Assembly: GCF_000685275.1 (NCBI RefSeq)
Contig: NZ_ARYK01000001.1
Coordinates: forward strand, 124,001-188,000
Reading direction: 5' to 3'
Source: Hyphomonas johnsonii MHS-2
GTDB taxonomy: Bacteria; Pseudomonadota; Alphaproteobacteria; Caulobacterales; Hyphomonadaceae
DNA: 64,000 nucleotides
Shown: piece after piece, positions 8,108 to 15,687 of the stretch
Layout: each line of letters begins with the position of its first letter
Position numbering within the stretch: position 1 is the stretch's first letter
The notes under the pieces: model-generated
What the model saw: only the letters and a program-made list of their open reading frames with translations
Told to the model about the DNA's origin: nothing
Databases searched by the model: none
Position numbers and translations under genes: made by a program

Positions 8108-8576
8108 CAACCGCCTCATATCGGTCGAGATCGACGACGAAACGCTCGGCGCGTCCGGTCCGGACGCCGAACACGAGCGGCGCGTCGCGATCTTCGACCT
8201 GATCGAGGAAAACAGCTTTGCGTTGTCGGATCATGACAAGGGGCCCTATGTGCTGTCCCTGTCGCAGGTCGACCGCAAGCTGGTCTTCGCCATCCATGAC
8301 GAAAGCGGGACTGACGTGCACACGTTCATCCTCTCGATGGGGCCGTTCCGCGGCGTGATCCGTGATTATTTCATGATTTGCGACAGTTATTACGACGCGA
8401 TCCGGACGCAGACGTCGCACCAGATCGAGGCGATCGACATGGCCCGGCGCGGAATCCACAATGAGGGCTCCGAATTGCTGGCCGAACGGCTTGAGGGCAA
8501 GGTGACGGTCGACTTCCAGACCTCCCGCCGCCTGTTCACGCTGATCTGCGCCCTGCACGCCGGGAACACCCGTTAA
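8100..8576 (+). CDS. UPF0262 family protein
   Basis: This 158-aa cytoplasmic protein starts at ATG 8100 and overlaps the hisD stop by 8 bp. The conserved core is recognisable: [53 protein letters not shown] and a C-terminal [19 protein letters not shown]0262 is an alphaproteobacterial family of unknown function that regularly follows hisD. There is no signal peptide or membrane helix, and I see no motif suggesting an enzyme. Its conserved place between hisD and infA is the main contextual information. Confidence 0.92.
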   Translation: MGDNRLISVEIDDETLGASGPDAEHERRVAIFDLIEENSFALSDHDKGPYVLSLSQVDRKLVFAIHDESGTDVHTFILSMGPFRGVIRDYFMICDSYYDAIRTQTSHQIEAIDMARRGIHNEGSELLAERLEGKVTVDFQTSRRLFTLICALHAGNTR

Positions 8577-8678
8577 CGCTGCTGACCTTCCAAGCTTGCC
8601 GGAATCCGTTCAAGGCGCTATGGCGCACGCCTGTATGCGTTTCGGCGGCGTAATGGTCGCGCACTGTTTGGAGACTTC

Positions 8679-8897
8679 ATGTCGAAAGAAGAACTGATAG
8701 AATTTGAAGGCACGGTCGTTGAACTGCTGCCCAACGCGACGTTCCGCGTCAAACTTGAGAACGATCACGAAATCGTCGCCCACACGGCGGGCAAGATGCG
8801 AAAAAACCGTATCCGCGTGCTGACCGGCGACAAGGTCATGGTTGAAATGACCCCCTACGACCTGACCAAGGGTCGCATCACCTACCGCTTCAAGTAA
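8679..8897 (+). CDS. infA: Translation initiation factor IF-1
   Basis: IF-1 is a 72-aa OB-fold protein that binds the 30S A site and supports IF2 and IF3 during initiation. The whole sequence is conserved, including [19 protein letters not shown] and [16 protein letters not shown] 8679 has GGAG (8670-8673) at good spacing. About 100 bp separate it from the UPF0262 gene, room for its own promoter, though I could not define one. Confidence 0.98.
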   Translation: MSKEELIEFEGTVVELLPNATFRVKLENDHEIVAHTAGKMRKNRIRVLTGDKVMVEMTPYDLTKGRITYRFK

Positions 8898-8902
8898 GAC
8901 CC

Positions 8903-9481
8903 ATGGCGAGCTTTGGACATGCGCCGCTGATCCTTGCGAGCGCCAGTCCGCGCCGGCGGGACCTGCTCGCGCAGATCGGCATTGTCCCGGCCCGCATCGC
9001 CCCCACCGACATTGACGAAACGCGCCGCAGGGACGAGTCCCCGCGCGCGCTGGCCGAACGCCTCGCCAGGGAAAAGGCGGCGGCGTGCGATGCCGACGGC
9101 TTTGTGCTGGCGGCTGACACGGTCGTTGCGCTAGGCACTCGCAACCTCGAAAAGGCCGAGGACGCGGCTGAAGCGGAAGCCTTCCTGCGCCTGCTGTCAG
9201 GCCGCTCGCACCAGTGCATTACCGGCATTGCCGTGAAAGCGCCCGACGGCCGCCTGCAGTCGCGCACCGTTCTTGCGCGGGTGCGGATGAAGCGCCTCAC
9301 CGACCAGGAGATCGCCGCCTATGTCGCCAGCGGCGAATGGCAGGGCAAGGCAGGCGGCTACGGCATCCAGGGCATGGCCGGCGCCTTCATCACCCACATC
9401 AATGGCAGCTACACGGCGATTGTCGGCCTGCCGCTCTATGAAACCAAATCCCTGCTTGAGGGCATGGGCTGGCGCGGGTGA
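8903..9481 (+). CDS. maf: Maf family nucleoside triphosphate pyrophosphatase
   Basis: Maf proteins hydrolyse non-canonical or modified nucleoside triphosphates to monophosphates and are linked to septation control. The N-terminal substrate loop ILASASPRRRDLL, the catalytic-site segment VLAADTVVALG with its Asp, and the C-terminal GKAGGYGIQGMAGAFI and INGSYTAIVGLPL are all present. The product is 192 aa, normal for the family. The gene starts 5 bp after the infA stop, so the two are probably co-transcribed. The substrate subgroup (dTTP/UTP or m7GTP type) cannot be settled by eye. Confidence 0.93.
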   Translation: MASFGHAPLILASASPRRRDLLAQIGIVPARIAPTDIDETRRRDESPRALAERLAREKAAACDADGFVLAADTVVALGTRNLEKAEDAAEAEAFLRLLSGRSHQCITGIAVKAPDGRLQSRTVLARVRMKRLTDQEIAAYVASGEWQGKAGGYGIQGMAGAFITHINGSYTAIVGLPLYETKSLLEGMGWRG

Positions 9482-9487
9482 CGCAGA

Positions 9488-9964
9488 TCATCCGCCGAAG
9501 GCTTTTCTCATATTGATGCCCGTCGCGCGATAGCCTGCCGCCAAGTACAGGCGCTGCGCCTTTTCATTGTCTGCGGCCACGCGCAACCGGGCTTCTCGGT
9601 GTCCGGTCTCGGCGAACATGTCCTCCAGGGCGATCAAGGCGGATTTGGCATACCCTTTCCCCCTGTGACCGGGCAGGACGTAAAACTCGCTGATGAAAAC
9701 AGTCTTGCCGGCCGCTTCGGGCTTGCACCAGAGATACCCGACAGGCGCGTCGCTTTCGTCGCCGTCTCTCACCATGCAAAGCAGGGCCTGACCCGGCGTA
9801 TCAACGCCCAAGGGCAAATCGGCTTTCACTTCGCGCTCCGCCCGCGCGCGAGCAGCGCCAATGTCTTCATCATAATTGGCAGAAATTTCTTCTGCATAGT
9901 CGGGGATGAAGTAGGCGATGAAATCGGCATATTCGCCAATTTTCATGTCGCGGAGATGTATCAT
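9488..9964 (-). CDS. GNAT family N-acetyltransferase
   Basis: This 158-aa protein has the GNAT acetyl-CoA binding region at EFYVLPGHRGKGYAKSAL, matching the Q/RxxGxG/A motif (RGKGYA), followed by LRVAADNEKAQRLYLAAGYRATG, the typical C-terminal beta-alpha-beta. The N-terminal ~60 residues are acidic and probably determine the acceptor. The substrate is unknown. It is convergent with maf (6 bp apart), so it is expressed independently. Confidence 0.85.
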   Translation of the reverse strand: MIHLRDMKIGEYADFIAYFIPDYAEEISANYDEDIGAARARAEREVKADLPLGVDTPGQALLCMVRDGDESDAPVGYLWCKPEAAGKTVFISEFYVLPGHRGKGYAKSALIALEDMFAETGHREARLRVAADNEKAQRLYLAAGYRATGINMRKAFGG

Positions 9965-10114
9965 GTGATCCTATGTCCCAAGCGTGCCACCCATTACGAC
10001 TGGTTTGGACTGTCGGGCAGCCCAGGCCAAGCGGAAGCAGGCACAAAACATGGGCAAGTCGACAAGAGCCTGGCTGTGATGTCGCGCCAGGGTCATTTCA
10101 GGGAACGGATTTAC

Positions 10115-10858
10115 ATGACGAAAACCACCATCATCACCGGCGGCACCAAGGGCATCGGGCTGGCGATCGCCACGCGTCTCGCCGCAAAGGACAGCCATCT
10201 CATCCTCGGCTATTTGAGTGATGAGCGCGCCGCGACAGACGCAAAAGAAAGCCTCGAGCAGCTTGGCGCGAAGGTCACGACGGTTCGCGGCGACCTGGGT
10301 GAGGCGGGCGGGGTTGAACGGCTTGTCGAGGCTGTAACCGACGATGGCCCGGTTCACATCGTCCATAATGCGGCAATGATCTATGCCACCAACCTGTTGT
10401 CTGCCGACATGACCGTATTATCCAGGGCGATCGAAGTGAACGGGATGTCGCTGCTGCATCTCGTGCGGGCGGCGATGCCCGTGCTCAAGGCCGGAAGTTC
10501 AATCGTGTTTGTGACCAGTGCCGGGACGAAAGTGGCGAGAACGGGTTATGCGGCCCTGGGTGTGGGGAAAACCCTTGCCGAGGGGCTTGTCCGTTACCTG
10601 GTGCTGGAACTGGCGCCGCTTGGAATCACGATCAATTCAGTGGCGCCGGGCATCGTTGCGACCAGTTCCGTGGCAACCATGGTGGGTGGCCAAGAGGCGG
10701 CGAACAAGGTTCTTGCAAATGCGGCACGCATGACCCCACAGGGCCGGATCGCACAGGACGACGACTTTACCGGCGTCGTGGAATTCCTGTTGAGCCCGGC
10801 CGCGAAATTTGTGCAGGGGCAGACCATTCATGCCAATGGCGGCGTGTTTGTGCCCTAG
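10115..10858 (+). CDS. Short-chain dehydrogenase/reductase, enoyl-ACP reductase III (FabL)-like
   Basis: The 247-aa protein has the NAD(P)-binding TGGTKGIG loop near the N-terminus and the SDR NNAG-equivalent VHNAAM. Instead of the classical YxxxK, the active site reads YAALGVGK with Tyr145 and Lys152, i.e. Y-X6-K. The C-terminus (NSVAPG, MTPQGRIAQDDDFTGVVEFLL, GQTIHANGG) also resembles FabL (enoyl-ACP reductase III) more than FabG. It probably reduces an enoyl thioester or related enone. ATG 10115 follows AGGGAACGG (10100-10108). A longer in-frame start upstream would overlap the acetyltransferase promoter region and was not used. Confidence 0.85.
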   Translation: MTKTTIITGGTKGIGLAIATRLAAKDSHLILGYLSDERAATDAKESLEQLGAKVTTVRGDLGEAGGVERLVEAVTDDGPVHIVHNAAMIYATNLLSADMTVLSRAIEVNGMSLLHLVRAAMPVLKAGSSIVFVTSAGTKVARTGYAALGVGKTLAEGLVRYLVLELAPLGITINSVAPGIVATSSVATMVGGQEAANKVLANAARMTPQGRIAQDDDFTGVVEFLLSPAAKFVQGQTIHANGGVFVP

Positions 10859-10900
10859 AATTGCGTGAAGGGCGACGCCATCCGCCCTTGGGCCCCTTGG

Positions 10901-11248
10901 CTAGGTCCGCTCCATCGCGGCGACGGCCAGCAGGCTGAGGCCGACAATTGCAGCGATGCCCAGCCAGAGTGGATTGGCGCTTGCCAGCGCGCTGGCGTCC
11001 GTCTGGACCTGGATGATCGACGTCGTCAGCGATGCATCGAGGCCGACCGTATCTGCCAGCAGCTTTGGCAGCTGGGACGCCGCCAGGAGCGCGCCGCCCA
11101 CGCCGGTCACGACCAGCAGCAGCTTGCGTATGCGGGCCTGGGCCCGGATACGGCCCATCACCTGGTCCACGAACGGCTTGGCCTCTTGTTCGCGGTCTTC
11201 GGCGCTGAACAGTGCGGTCAGGTCGGCATATGTGTCTTCGTCTCGCAT
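10901..11248 (-). CDS. Small two-helix membrane protein, candidate anti-sigma factor
   Basis: ATG 11248 has GGAG eight bases upstream and lies 13 bp after the ECF sigma factor stop on the same strand; the product is 115 aa. The N-terminal ~40 residues are charged and cytoplasmic-looking (ALFSAEDREQEAKPFVDQVMGRI). A transmembrane helix follows at about 43-60, then a short extracytoplasmic loop and a second helix at about 93-111. This layout and the position suit a membrane anti-sigma factor, though no ZAS Cys/His motif is present. The assignment rests on context. Confidence 0.7.
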   Translation of the reverse strand: MRDEDTYADLTALFSAEDREQEAKPFVDQVMGRIRAQARIRKLLLVVTGVGGALLAASQLPKLLADTVGLDASLTTSIIQVQTDASALASANPLWLGIAAIVGLSLLAVAAMERT

Positions 11249-11261
11249 GGTCTCTACTCCA

Positions 11262-11786
11262 TCACGCCACTTGGTCGGCGGCAAGGTGTTTGCGAAGCGC
11301 GGCAACACCGCGGTTCACATGGGATTTTATCGTGCCGAGGGGCCAGCCCGTGGCTTCGGCGGCCTCCCGGTGGCTGAGGCCCGCTGCGACACACAGGGTG
11401 ACGCAGATGCGTTGGGCCTCGGGCAATTTTGCCAGCGCGCGCGACAGGTCCAGCTTGTCGCCTGCGTCGGGGACCGACCGGTCGAACGGGATGATCTCGG
11501 CGGTCTCGTCGAGCTCGATTTCCGGCCTTTGCCGACGCCGCACCTGCAGGAACTCGCGGTAGCAGATCATGCAGATCCAGGCGCTGAACGTGCCACCGGC
11601 ATAGGTGGCGATCTTTTGCCAGGCGGTCAGGAAGGTCGCCTGGGCGATATCGTCGCCATCACTGGCCGAGCCGGTCAGCCGCCGCGACATGCCCCGCACC
11701 CGTGCCTGGTGACGCCGCACGAGTTCAGCGAAGGCGGTGTCGCTGCCGCGTGCGGCATCAGCTGCCAGGTCAGGGTCGGTGCGCAT
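11262..11786 (-). CDS. ECF-type RNA polymerase sigma factor
   Basis: The product is 174 aa. Region 2 is visible from about residue 15 (TAFAELVRRHQARVRGMSRRLTG...DDIAQATFLTAWQKI, including the DDIAQATF core promoter-melting region). Region 4 is at the C-terminus (LPEAQRICVTLCVAAGLSHREAAEATGWPLGTIKSHVNRG), a clear helix-turn-helix for the -35 element. ATG 11786 is favoured by GGGAGG seven bases upstream over in-frame ATGs at 11837 and 11858. It is flanked by two small membrane proteins on the same strand, probably in one operon and autoregulated. The stimulus is unknown. Confidence 0.92.
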   Translation of the reverse strand: MRTDPDLAADAARGSDTAFAELVRRHQARVRGMSRRLTGSASDGDDIAQATFLTAWQKIATYAGGTFSAWICMICYREFLQVRRRQRPEIELDETAEIIPFDRSVPDAGDKLDLSRALAKLPEAQRICVTLCVAAGLSHREAAEATGWPLGTIKSHVNRGVAALRKHLAADQVA

Positions 11787-11817
11787 GTCGGTGCCTCCCG
11801 CAGCGACGATCCAGAGA

Positions 11818-12189
11818 TCAGGCCGATTTGTTGCCATGACCGAATGCCCAGAGGCCAAGATATGCCAGTCCGAGGAAAACCGGAAACGATGCCACGCCGA
11901 GCATGGGCATCAGGGCATCGCCATCTTCGAAGTTGACCATCATGCCGAGGACGGCAAAGGCGGCACCAAAGGCAATGAACAGCACGCCGCGGCGCAGGTC
12001 GGCGCGGATCGGGTCGACCAGGAGCGACATCTTTTCGATCAGCTCCGGAGACACGGTCTGGCCGGCATCGATGGCGTGACGCACGGTTTCGTGGGCCGTC
12101 AGGCGTTTGCGATAGTTGAAATAACTGACCAGCCAGATGCACACTGGCAGGACAGAGAACAGGACGATTGGGACAATCACGTCTTCCAT
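11818..12189 (-). CDS. Small membrane protein upstream of ECF sigma factor (DUF6249-like)
   Basis: This 123-aa protein has an N-terminal helix (about residues 5-23), a charged cytoplasmic stretch including a TVSPELIEKMSLLVDPIRADLRRGV segment, and two further helices (about 68-85 and 95-113). The LIEKM...DLRRG pattern resembles DUF6249-type membrane proteins that often accompany ECF sigma factors in Proteobacteria; this is from memory. It precedes the sigma factor by 31 bp on the same strand, so the three genes 12189-10901 probably form a single unit. No enzymatic motif is visible. Confidence 0.75.
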   Translation of the reverse strand: MEDVIVPIVLFSVLPVCIWLVSYFNYRKRLTAHETVRHAIDAGQTVSPELIEKMSLLVDPIRADLRRGVLFIAFGAAFAVLGMMVNFEDGDALMPMLGVASFPVFLGLAYLGLWAFGHGNKSA

Positions 12190-12344
12190 TGGGTAATCTT
12201 TCTGCGTGTTTCACCGGATCCGAATGTCCGGCCTTGTGGGTGAGATGCCCTGACCGGGGCATTTGGATGCAGGCGGGCTGAAAAAACGTCAGCTGCCCCC
12301 ATGTCTTGCCGTGCGGAAAGCGGGCCTGTAATCGCGGGAACAGA

Positions 12345-13058
12345 ATGGTCAAACTGACACCCAAATCGAAAAAGCGCCCGCATGTGGCTCCTGATCTCAG
12401 CACGCCGGGCGGGCGGCGCCGTGCGCGCGCCGAGCTTGTCTGGGGCGATCACGGCTTCCTGAGAGCCGCGTTCAGCAACCTGCACCAGATCTCGCCCGAC
12501 ATGTGGCGCGCCAACCAGCCATCCCCCCGCCAGGTGGTGGCGCATGCCAAGGCGCGGGGCATCCGGACGATCATCAATCTCAGGGGGGCCAGTACAAAGG
12601 GCTATTACCTGCTCGAAAAAGAGGCCTGCGAAGCGGCCGGGATCGTGCTGGAAGATTTTCAGGTGTTTTCGCGCGATACGCCGACCAGGGAGGCGATATT
12701 CGGCGCACGCGACCTGTTTGAGCGGATTGCCTATCCGGCCCTGATGCACTGCAAGTCCGGTGCAGACCGGGCCGGGCTGATGGCAGTGCTGTACAAGCTG
12801 CTGCACGAAAAGGTGCCGTTCGAAGAGGCGCGCCAGCAGCTGTCCTTCAAGTACCTGCACGTGAAACACGGCAAGACAGGCATGCTGGATGCCTTCCTGG
12901 ACGCCTATGCGAACTACAATTCGGGCCGCCCGGTGGACAATTGGAAGCCGTTCCTCGACTGGGTCGCGGAAGACTATGACCGGCAGGCCGTCAAGGACGC
13001 GTTCCTCGGGTCATTTGGCAAGAAGGTCCAGCTCGACCGGATACTCGGGCGCGAATAG
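12345..13058 (+). CDS. Dual-specificity/tyrosine-type protein phosphatase family protein
   Basis: The 237-aa protein carries the Cys-X5-Arg phosphatase loop HCKSGADRAGL, preceded by DMWRANQPSPRQVVAHAKARGIRTIINLRG, the typical start of cysteine-based phosphatases (the DUF442/beta-lactamase-hydrolase-like and DSP4-like group). No signal peptide is present and the N-terminus is strongly basic. The C-terminal ~60 residues (FLDAYANYNSGRPVDNWKPFLDWV) are family-specific. Substrate could be a phosphoprotein or inositol or lipid phosphate. ATG 12345 was chosen because of GGGAACAG just upstream. It is divergent from the sigma-factor operon. Confidence 0.82.
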   Translation: MVKLTPKSKKRPHVAPDLSTPGGRRRARAELVWGDHGFLRAAFSNLHQISPDMWRANQPSPRQVVAHAKARGIRTIINLRGASTKGYYLLEKEACEAAGIVLEDFQVFSRDTPTREAIFGARDLFERIAYPALMHCKSGADRAGLMAVLYKLLHEKVPFEEARQQLSFKYLHVKHGKTGMLDAFLDAYANYNSGRPVDNWKPFLDWVAEDYDRQAVKDAFLGSFGKKVQLDRILGRE

Positions 13059-13123
13059 GCGCTTAACACCGCTGCCAAGTCGTGGTTGGCTTCGGGCTGG
13101 TGATAATATCGGAGACAAACGGC

Positions 13124-13429
13124 ATGCGCACGCTGGTGCTTTCCCTCGCAGCCATTGGCCTTTTGGCGGGTTGCGGCAAGAGCGACAAGGCGACCCTGGT
13201 CGCTTCCTGTACCGCCGAAGGCGAAAGCCAGCAGGCCTGTGCCTGCATTGCCGACGCGATGGAGACGAATCTCAGCCCGGACCTGTTCAAGCGGACCGCC
13301 CAGGCGATCGGACGCGAGAAACAGGAGGTCGAACGGTTCGTGTTGTCACTGACACCGGACGACCAAATGGAATTTGCCGCGGTCGTCGGTGACATGTTCA
13401 CCTGCAAACTGGCACCGGAAAAGGACTGA
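13124..13429 (+). CDS. Small lipoprotein of unknown function
   Basis: The 101-aa precursor starts at ATG 13124 (GGAG at 13110-13113). It has a short signal peptide ending in the lipobox LLAG-C at about residue 18, so the mature protein would be lipid-anchored. Ser after Cys+1 Gly does not suggest inner-membrane retention. The mature part contains three further cysteines, two of them in a CACI pair and one near the end, possibly disulfide bonded. I do not recognise the fold or function. Confidence 0.8.
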   Translation: MRTLVLSLAAIGLLAGCGKSDKATLVASCTAEGESQQACACIADAMETNLSPDLFKRTAQAIGREKQEVERFVLSLTPDDQMEFAAVVGDMFTCKLAPEKD

Positions 13430-13554
13430 ATTGCCAGCCGCAATCGGTGTTTTTGAGCAGCGGGCCCGCAAAGACATTCGTTTGGTACGTGTAATCGCGT
13501 GACGTGTCGTCGCAATCCGCCTAAATTCGGTTCCGCAACAGGAAGGGGATGCCC

Positions 13555-13830
13555 ATGAAGTTCTTAATCATCAACAGTTTCCGCATCATGGTCTATGTGG
13601 CCTATATTGCGATCATCGTCGGGGGCATTGCGCTCGGACTCTACAACAAGGGTGAATTCAGCAACGAGATGCTCGGCCTTTCCGGCGCTCTCGCCCAGGT
13701 CGCGGACTTTGTGATCTTCACAGCAGCCGGCTGGATCGCGGCGAGTCTCGTTTGCGGTCTGATCGTCACGCTGATGGACATCCGTGACGACATCAACGAT
13801 CGGTTGCCCGATGCCCGCCGCGACGATTGA
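13555..13830 (+). CDS. Small two-helix membrane protein (91 aa)
   Basis: ATG 13555 is eight bases after AGGAAGG; the in-frame ATG at 13549 is only two bases from it and less likely. The product has two transmembrane helices (about residues 10-30 and 50-72), a short loop with GLYNKGEF between them, and an acidic cytoplasmic C-terminal tail. It is followed by a strong terminator, so it ends a transcription unit. I recognise no family beyond similar small membrane proteins. Confidence 0.7.
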   Translation: MKFLIINSFRIMVYVAYIAIIVGGIALGLYNKGEFSNEMLGLSGALAQVADFVIFTAAGWIAASLVCGLIVTLMDIRDDINDRLPDARRDD

Positions 13831-13860
13831 TGCGGCCGGCTTGAGCGGGGAATGACAATC

Positions 13861-13892
13861 ATGCCGCCGGAAGCGTTCCGGCGGCATTTTTT
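13861..13892 (+). terminator. Rho-independent terminator
   Basis: A perfect 12-bp stem ATGCCGCCGGAA / TTCCGGCGGCAT with a GCG loop is followed by TTTTT (13888-13892). It closes the small membrane-protein gene 13555-13830, and the next gene's Shine-Dalgarno begins directly after it. Confidence 0.92.
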
Positions 13893-13909
13893 CTGGGAGG
13901 AAATACAAC

Positions 13910-14335
13910 ATGGCACCACTGGAGGCGGCCGCAGTCTATGTCGGCATCAACATACTCCTGCTGATCTACCTGTCGTCCCGCGTCGTGTTCATGCGGCGGT
14001 CGGCGCAGGTTTCGGTCGGGCATGGCGGAAATGTCGACCTTGAAATTCGTACCCGCGTGCATGGAAATGCCGCCGAATACATCCCGTCCATGCTCGTGGC
14101 GCTGATTACAGCGGCCTTCATGGGCATTCCGGTACTGTGGATCCACATCCTGGGCACCACGTTCACGCTCGGGCGTGTCATCCATGCATTCGGGCTGTCA
14201 CGGTCCGTGCTGCAGGCCCGCGTATTGGGCATGGTGCTGACCTGGCTGGCCATGATCGTCGTCGCTGCCATGCTGATTTTTCACGGTCTTACCGGATTTG
14301 CCCCGTTGCACGGCCTGTCGGGGCAGTCCATCTAG
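13910..14335 (+). CDS. MAPEG family membrane protein
   Basis: The 141-aa protein has four hydrophobic helices, as expected of MAPEG proteins (glutathione-dependent membrane transferases and relatives). The family signature region is R-V-H-G-N-A-A-E-Y-I-P at about residues 46-56, with the Asn and Glu that contact glutathione in the family. GGGAGG at 13895-13900 precedes ATG 13910 (spacing 9). Bacterial members are poorly characterised; a role in detoxification or lipid peroxide handling is a family-based suggestion only. The gene sits 5 bp before pmbA on the same strand. Confidence 0.88.
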   Translation: MAPLEAAAVYVGINILLLIYLSSRVVFMRRSAQVSVGHGGNVDLEIRTRVHGNAAEYIPSMLVALITAAFMGIPVLWIHILGTTFTLGRVIHAFGLSRSVLQARVLGMVLTWLAMIVVAAMLIFHGLTGFAPLHGLSGQSI

Positions 14336-14340
14336 CGCGG

Positions 14341-15687
14341 ATGACTGAATTCAAAATTCCGCCGGCCGATTTGCTCGCCGGCCTCCTCGACCAGTGCCTG
14401 AAGGCAGGTGCAGATGCCGCAGATGCCCGGATTGGCTCGGCCGAAGGCGTCAGCGTGTCGGTCCGCGACGGCAAGATGGAAAGCATCGAACGCGAAGAGA
14501 GCACGAGCGTCTCGCTGCGCTGCCTGTTCGGCAAGCGCCAGGCCCATGTCTCCGGCTCCGACCTGTCCAAGGATGGACTGTTCGCGCTGGCTGAACGCTG
14601 CGCGGCGATGGCGCGCGCGGTGCCGGAAGACAAGTATTGCGGCCTGGCCGAGCCTGAAGAACTGGCAACCGGCGAACTGGACATGGACCTCACGGGCGAC
14701 CCGGAGATCGCCGCTGACACGCTCGAACGCGAATCACTCGCCGCTGAAGCTGCGGCGCTGGACGTAAAAGGCATCAAGACTGTCGCCGGCTGCGGCGCGT
14801 CCTGGAACCGGTCCACCCGCTGGGTGGCCGCCACGAACGGCTTTTCCGCCTGGAAGACCGGCACCAGCACCAGCCTGGGGCTCGCTTCCGTGGCCGAAAA
14901 GGACGGGGCGATGGAGCGCGACTATGAAAGCTGGTCGGTTCGCCGTACCGCCGACCGCCCCAGCGCGGAAACCATCGGCCGGACCGCGGGCGAACGGACC
15001 ATCGCCCGGCTTGGCGCGCGCAAGCTGGAAACCCAGAAGGCGGCTGTCCTGTATGACCGCCGTGTCTCCGGCGGCCTGCTCGGAGCGCTGATGAGCGCCA
15101 TATCCGGCCCGTCGATCGCGCGGGGCGTCAGCTTCCTGAAGGACCGCATGGGTAGCGACGTCTTCGCCAAGGGCGTCCACGTCATTGACGACCCGTTCCG
15201 CCCGCTCGGCATGGGCTCGCGCTGCCATGACGGCGAGGGCCGCCCGGTGCGCAAGACGCACTTGATTGACGATGGCCGCCTGACGGAATGGTTGCTGAAT
15301 GGCCCGTCGGCCCGCCAGCTGGGCCTGCAGCCAAACGGCTTCGGTGCGCTCGGCTTTGGTGATCCGCCCGGTGTCACGACGTCGAACCTCTACTTGCAGG
15401 CAGGCGAGAAAACGCCTGCCGAACTGATGCAGCAGGCTGGCAAGGGCCTGCTCGTCACAGACATGTTCGGGCCGTCGATCAATGCCAATACGGGCGATTA
15501 TTCCGTCGGTGTTGCGGGCTTCTGGTTCGAGAATGGCGAGATTGCGTACCCGGTGTCGGAAGTGACCATCGCGGGTGACCTGCCGGCCATCTTTGCGCGC
15601 CTGATCCCCGCCTCTGACCTCGAATTCCGGGGCACGCGCGATGCGCCAAGCATCCTCGTCGAGGACATGAGCCTTGCCGGCAGCTGA
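14341..15687 (+). CDS. pmbA: PmbA/TldE metallopeptidase-related protein
   Basis: PmbA (TldE) is the non-catalytic partner of TldD; together they form a heterodimeric protease processing small peptides and modified peptides. The 448-aa product shows the N-terminal AGADAADARIGSAEGVSVSVRDGKMESIEREES segment and the C-terminal DMFGPSINANTGDYSVGVAGFWFENGEI. No HExxxH is present, in contrast to TldD, which is encoded in this same window (38158-39561). ATG 14341 is 5 bp after the MAPEG stop. The next gene overlaps its end. Confidence 0.95.
   Translation: MTEFKIPPADLLAGLLDQCLKAGADAADARIGSAEGVSVSVRDGKMESIEREESTSVSLRCLFGKRQAHVSGSDLSKDGLFALAERCAAMARAVPEDKYCGLAEPEELATGELDMDLTGDPEIAADTLERESLAAEAAALDVKGIKTVAGCGASWNRSTRWVAATNGFSAWKTGTSTSLGLASVAEKDGAMERDYESWSVRRTADRPSAETIGRTAGERTIARLGARKLETQKAAVLYDRRVSGGLLGALMSAISGPSIARGVSFLKDRMGSDVFAKGVHVIDDPFRPLGMGSRCHDGEGRPVRKTHLIDDGRLTEWLLNGPSARQLGLQPNGFGALGFGDPPGVTTSNLYLQAGEKTPAELMQQAGKGLLVTDMFGPSINANTGDYSVGVAGFWFENGEIAYPVSEVTIAGDLPAIFARLIPASDLEFRGTRDAPSILVEDMSLAGS

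Noticed and set aside
10868-10889. Hairpin AAGGGCG/CGCCCTT between the SDR and the small membrane protein as a terminator
   Set aside because: Seven-bp stem followed by GGGCCCC, not a T-tract; too weak to call.
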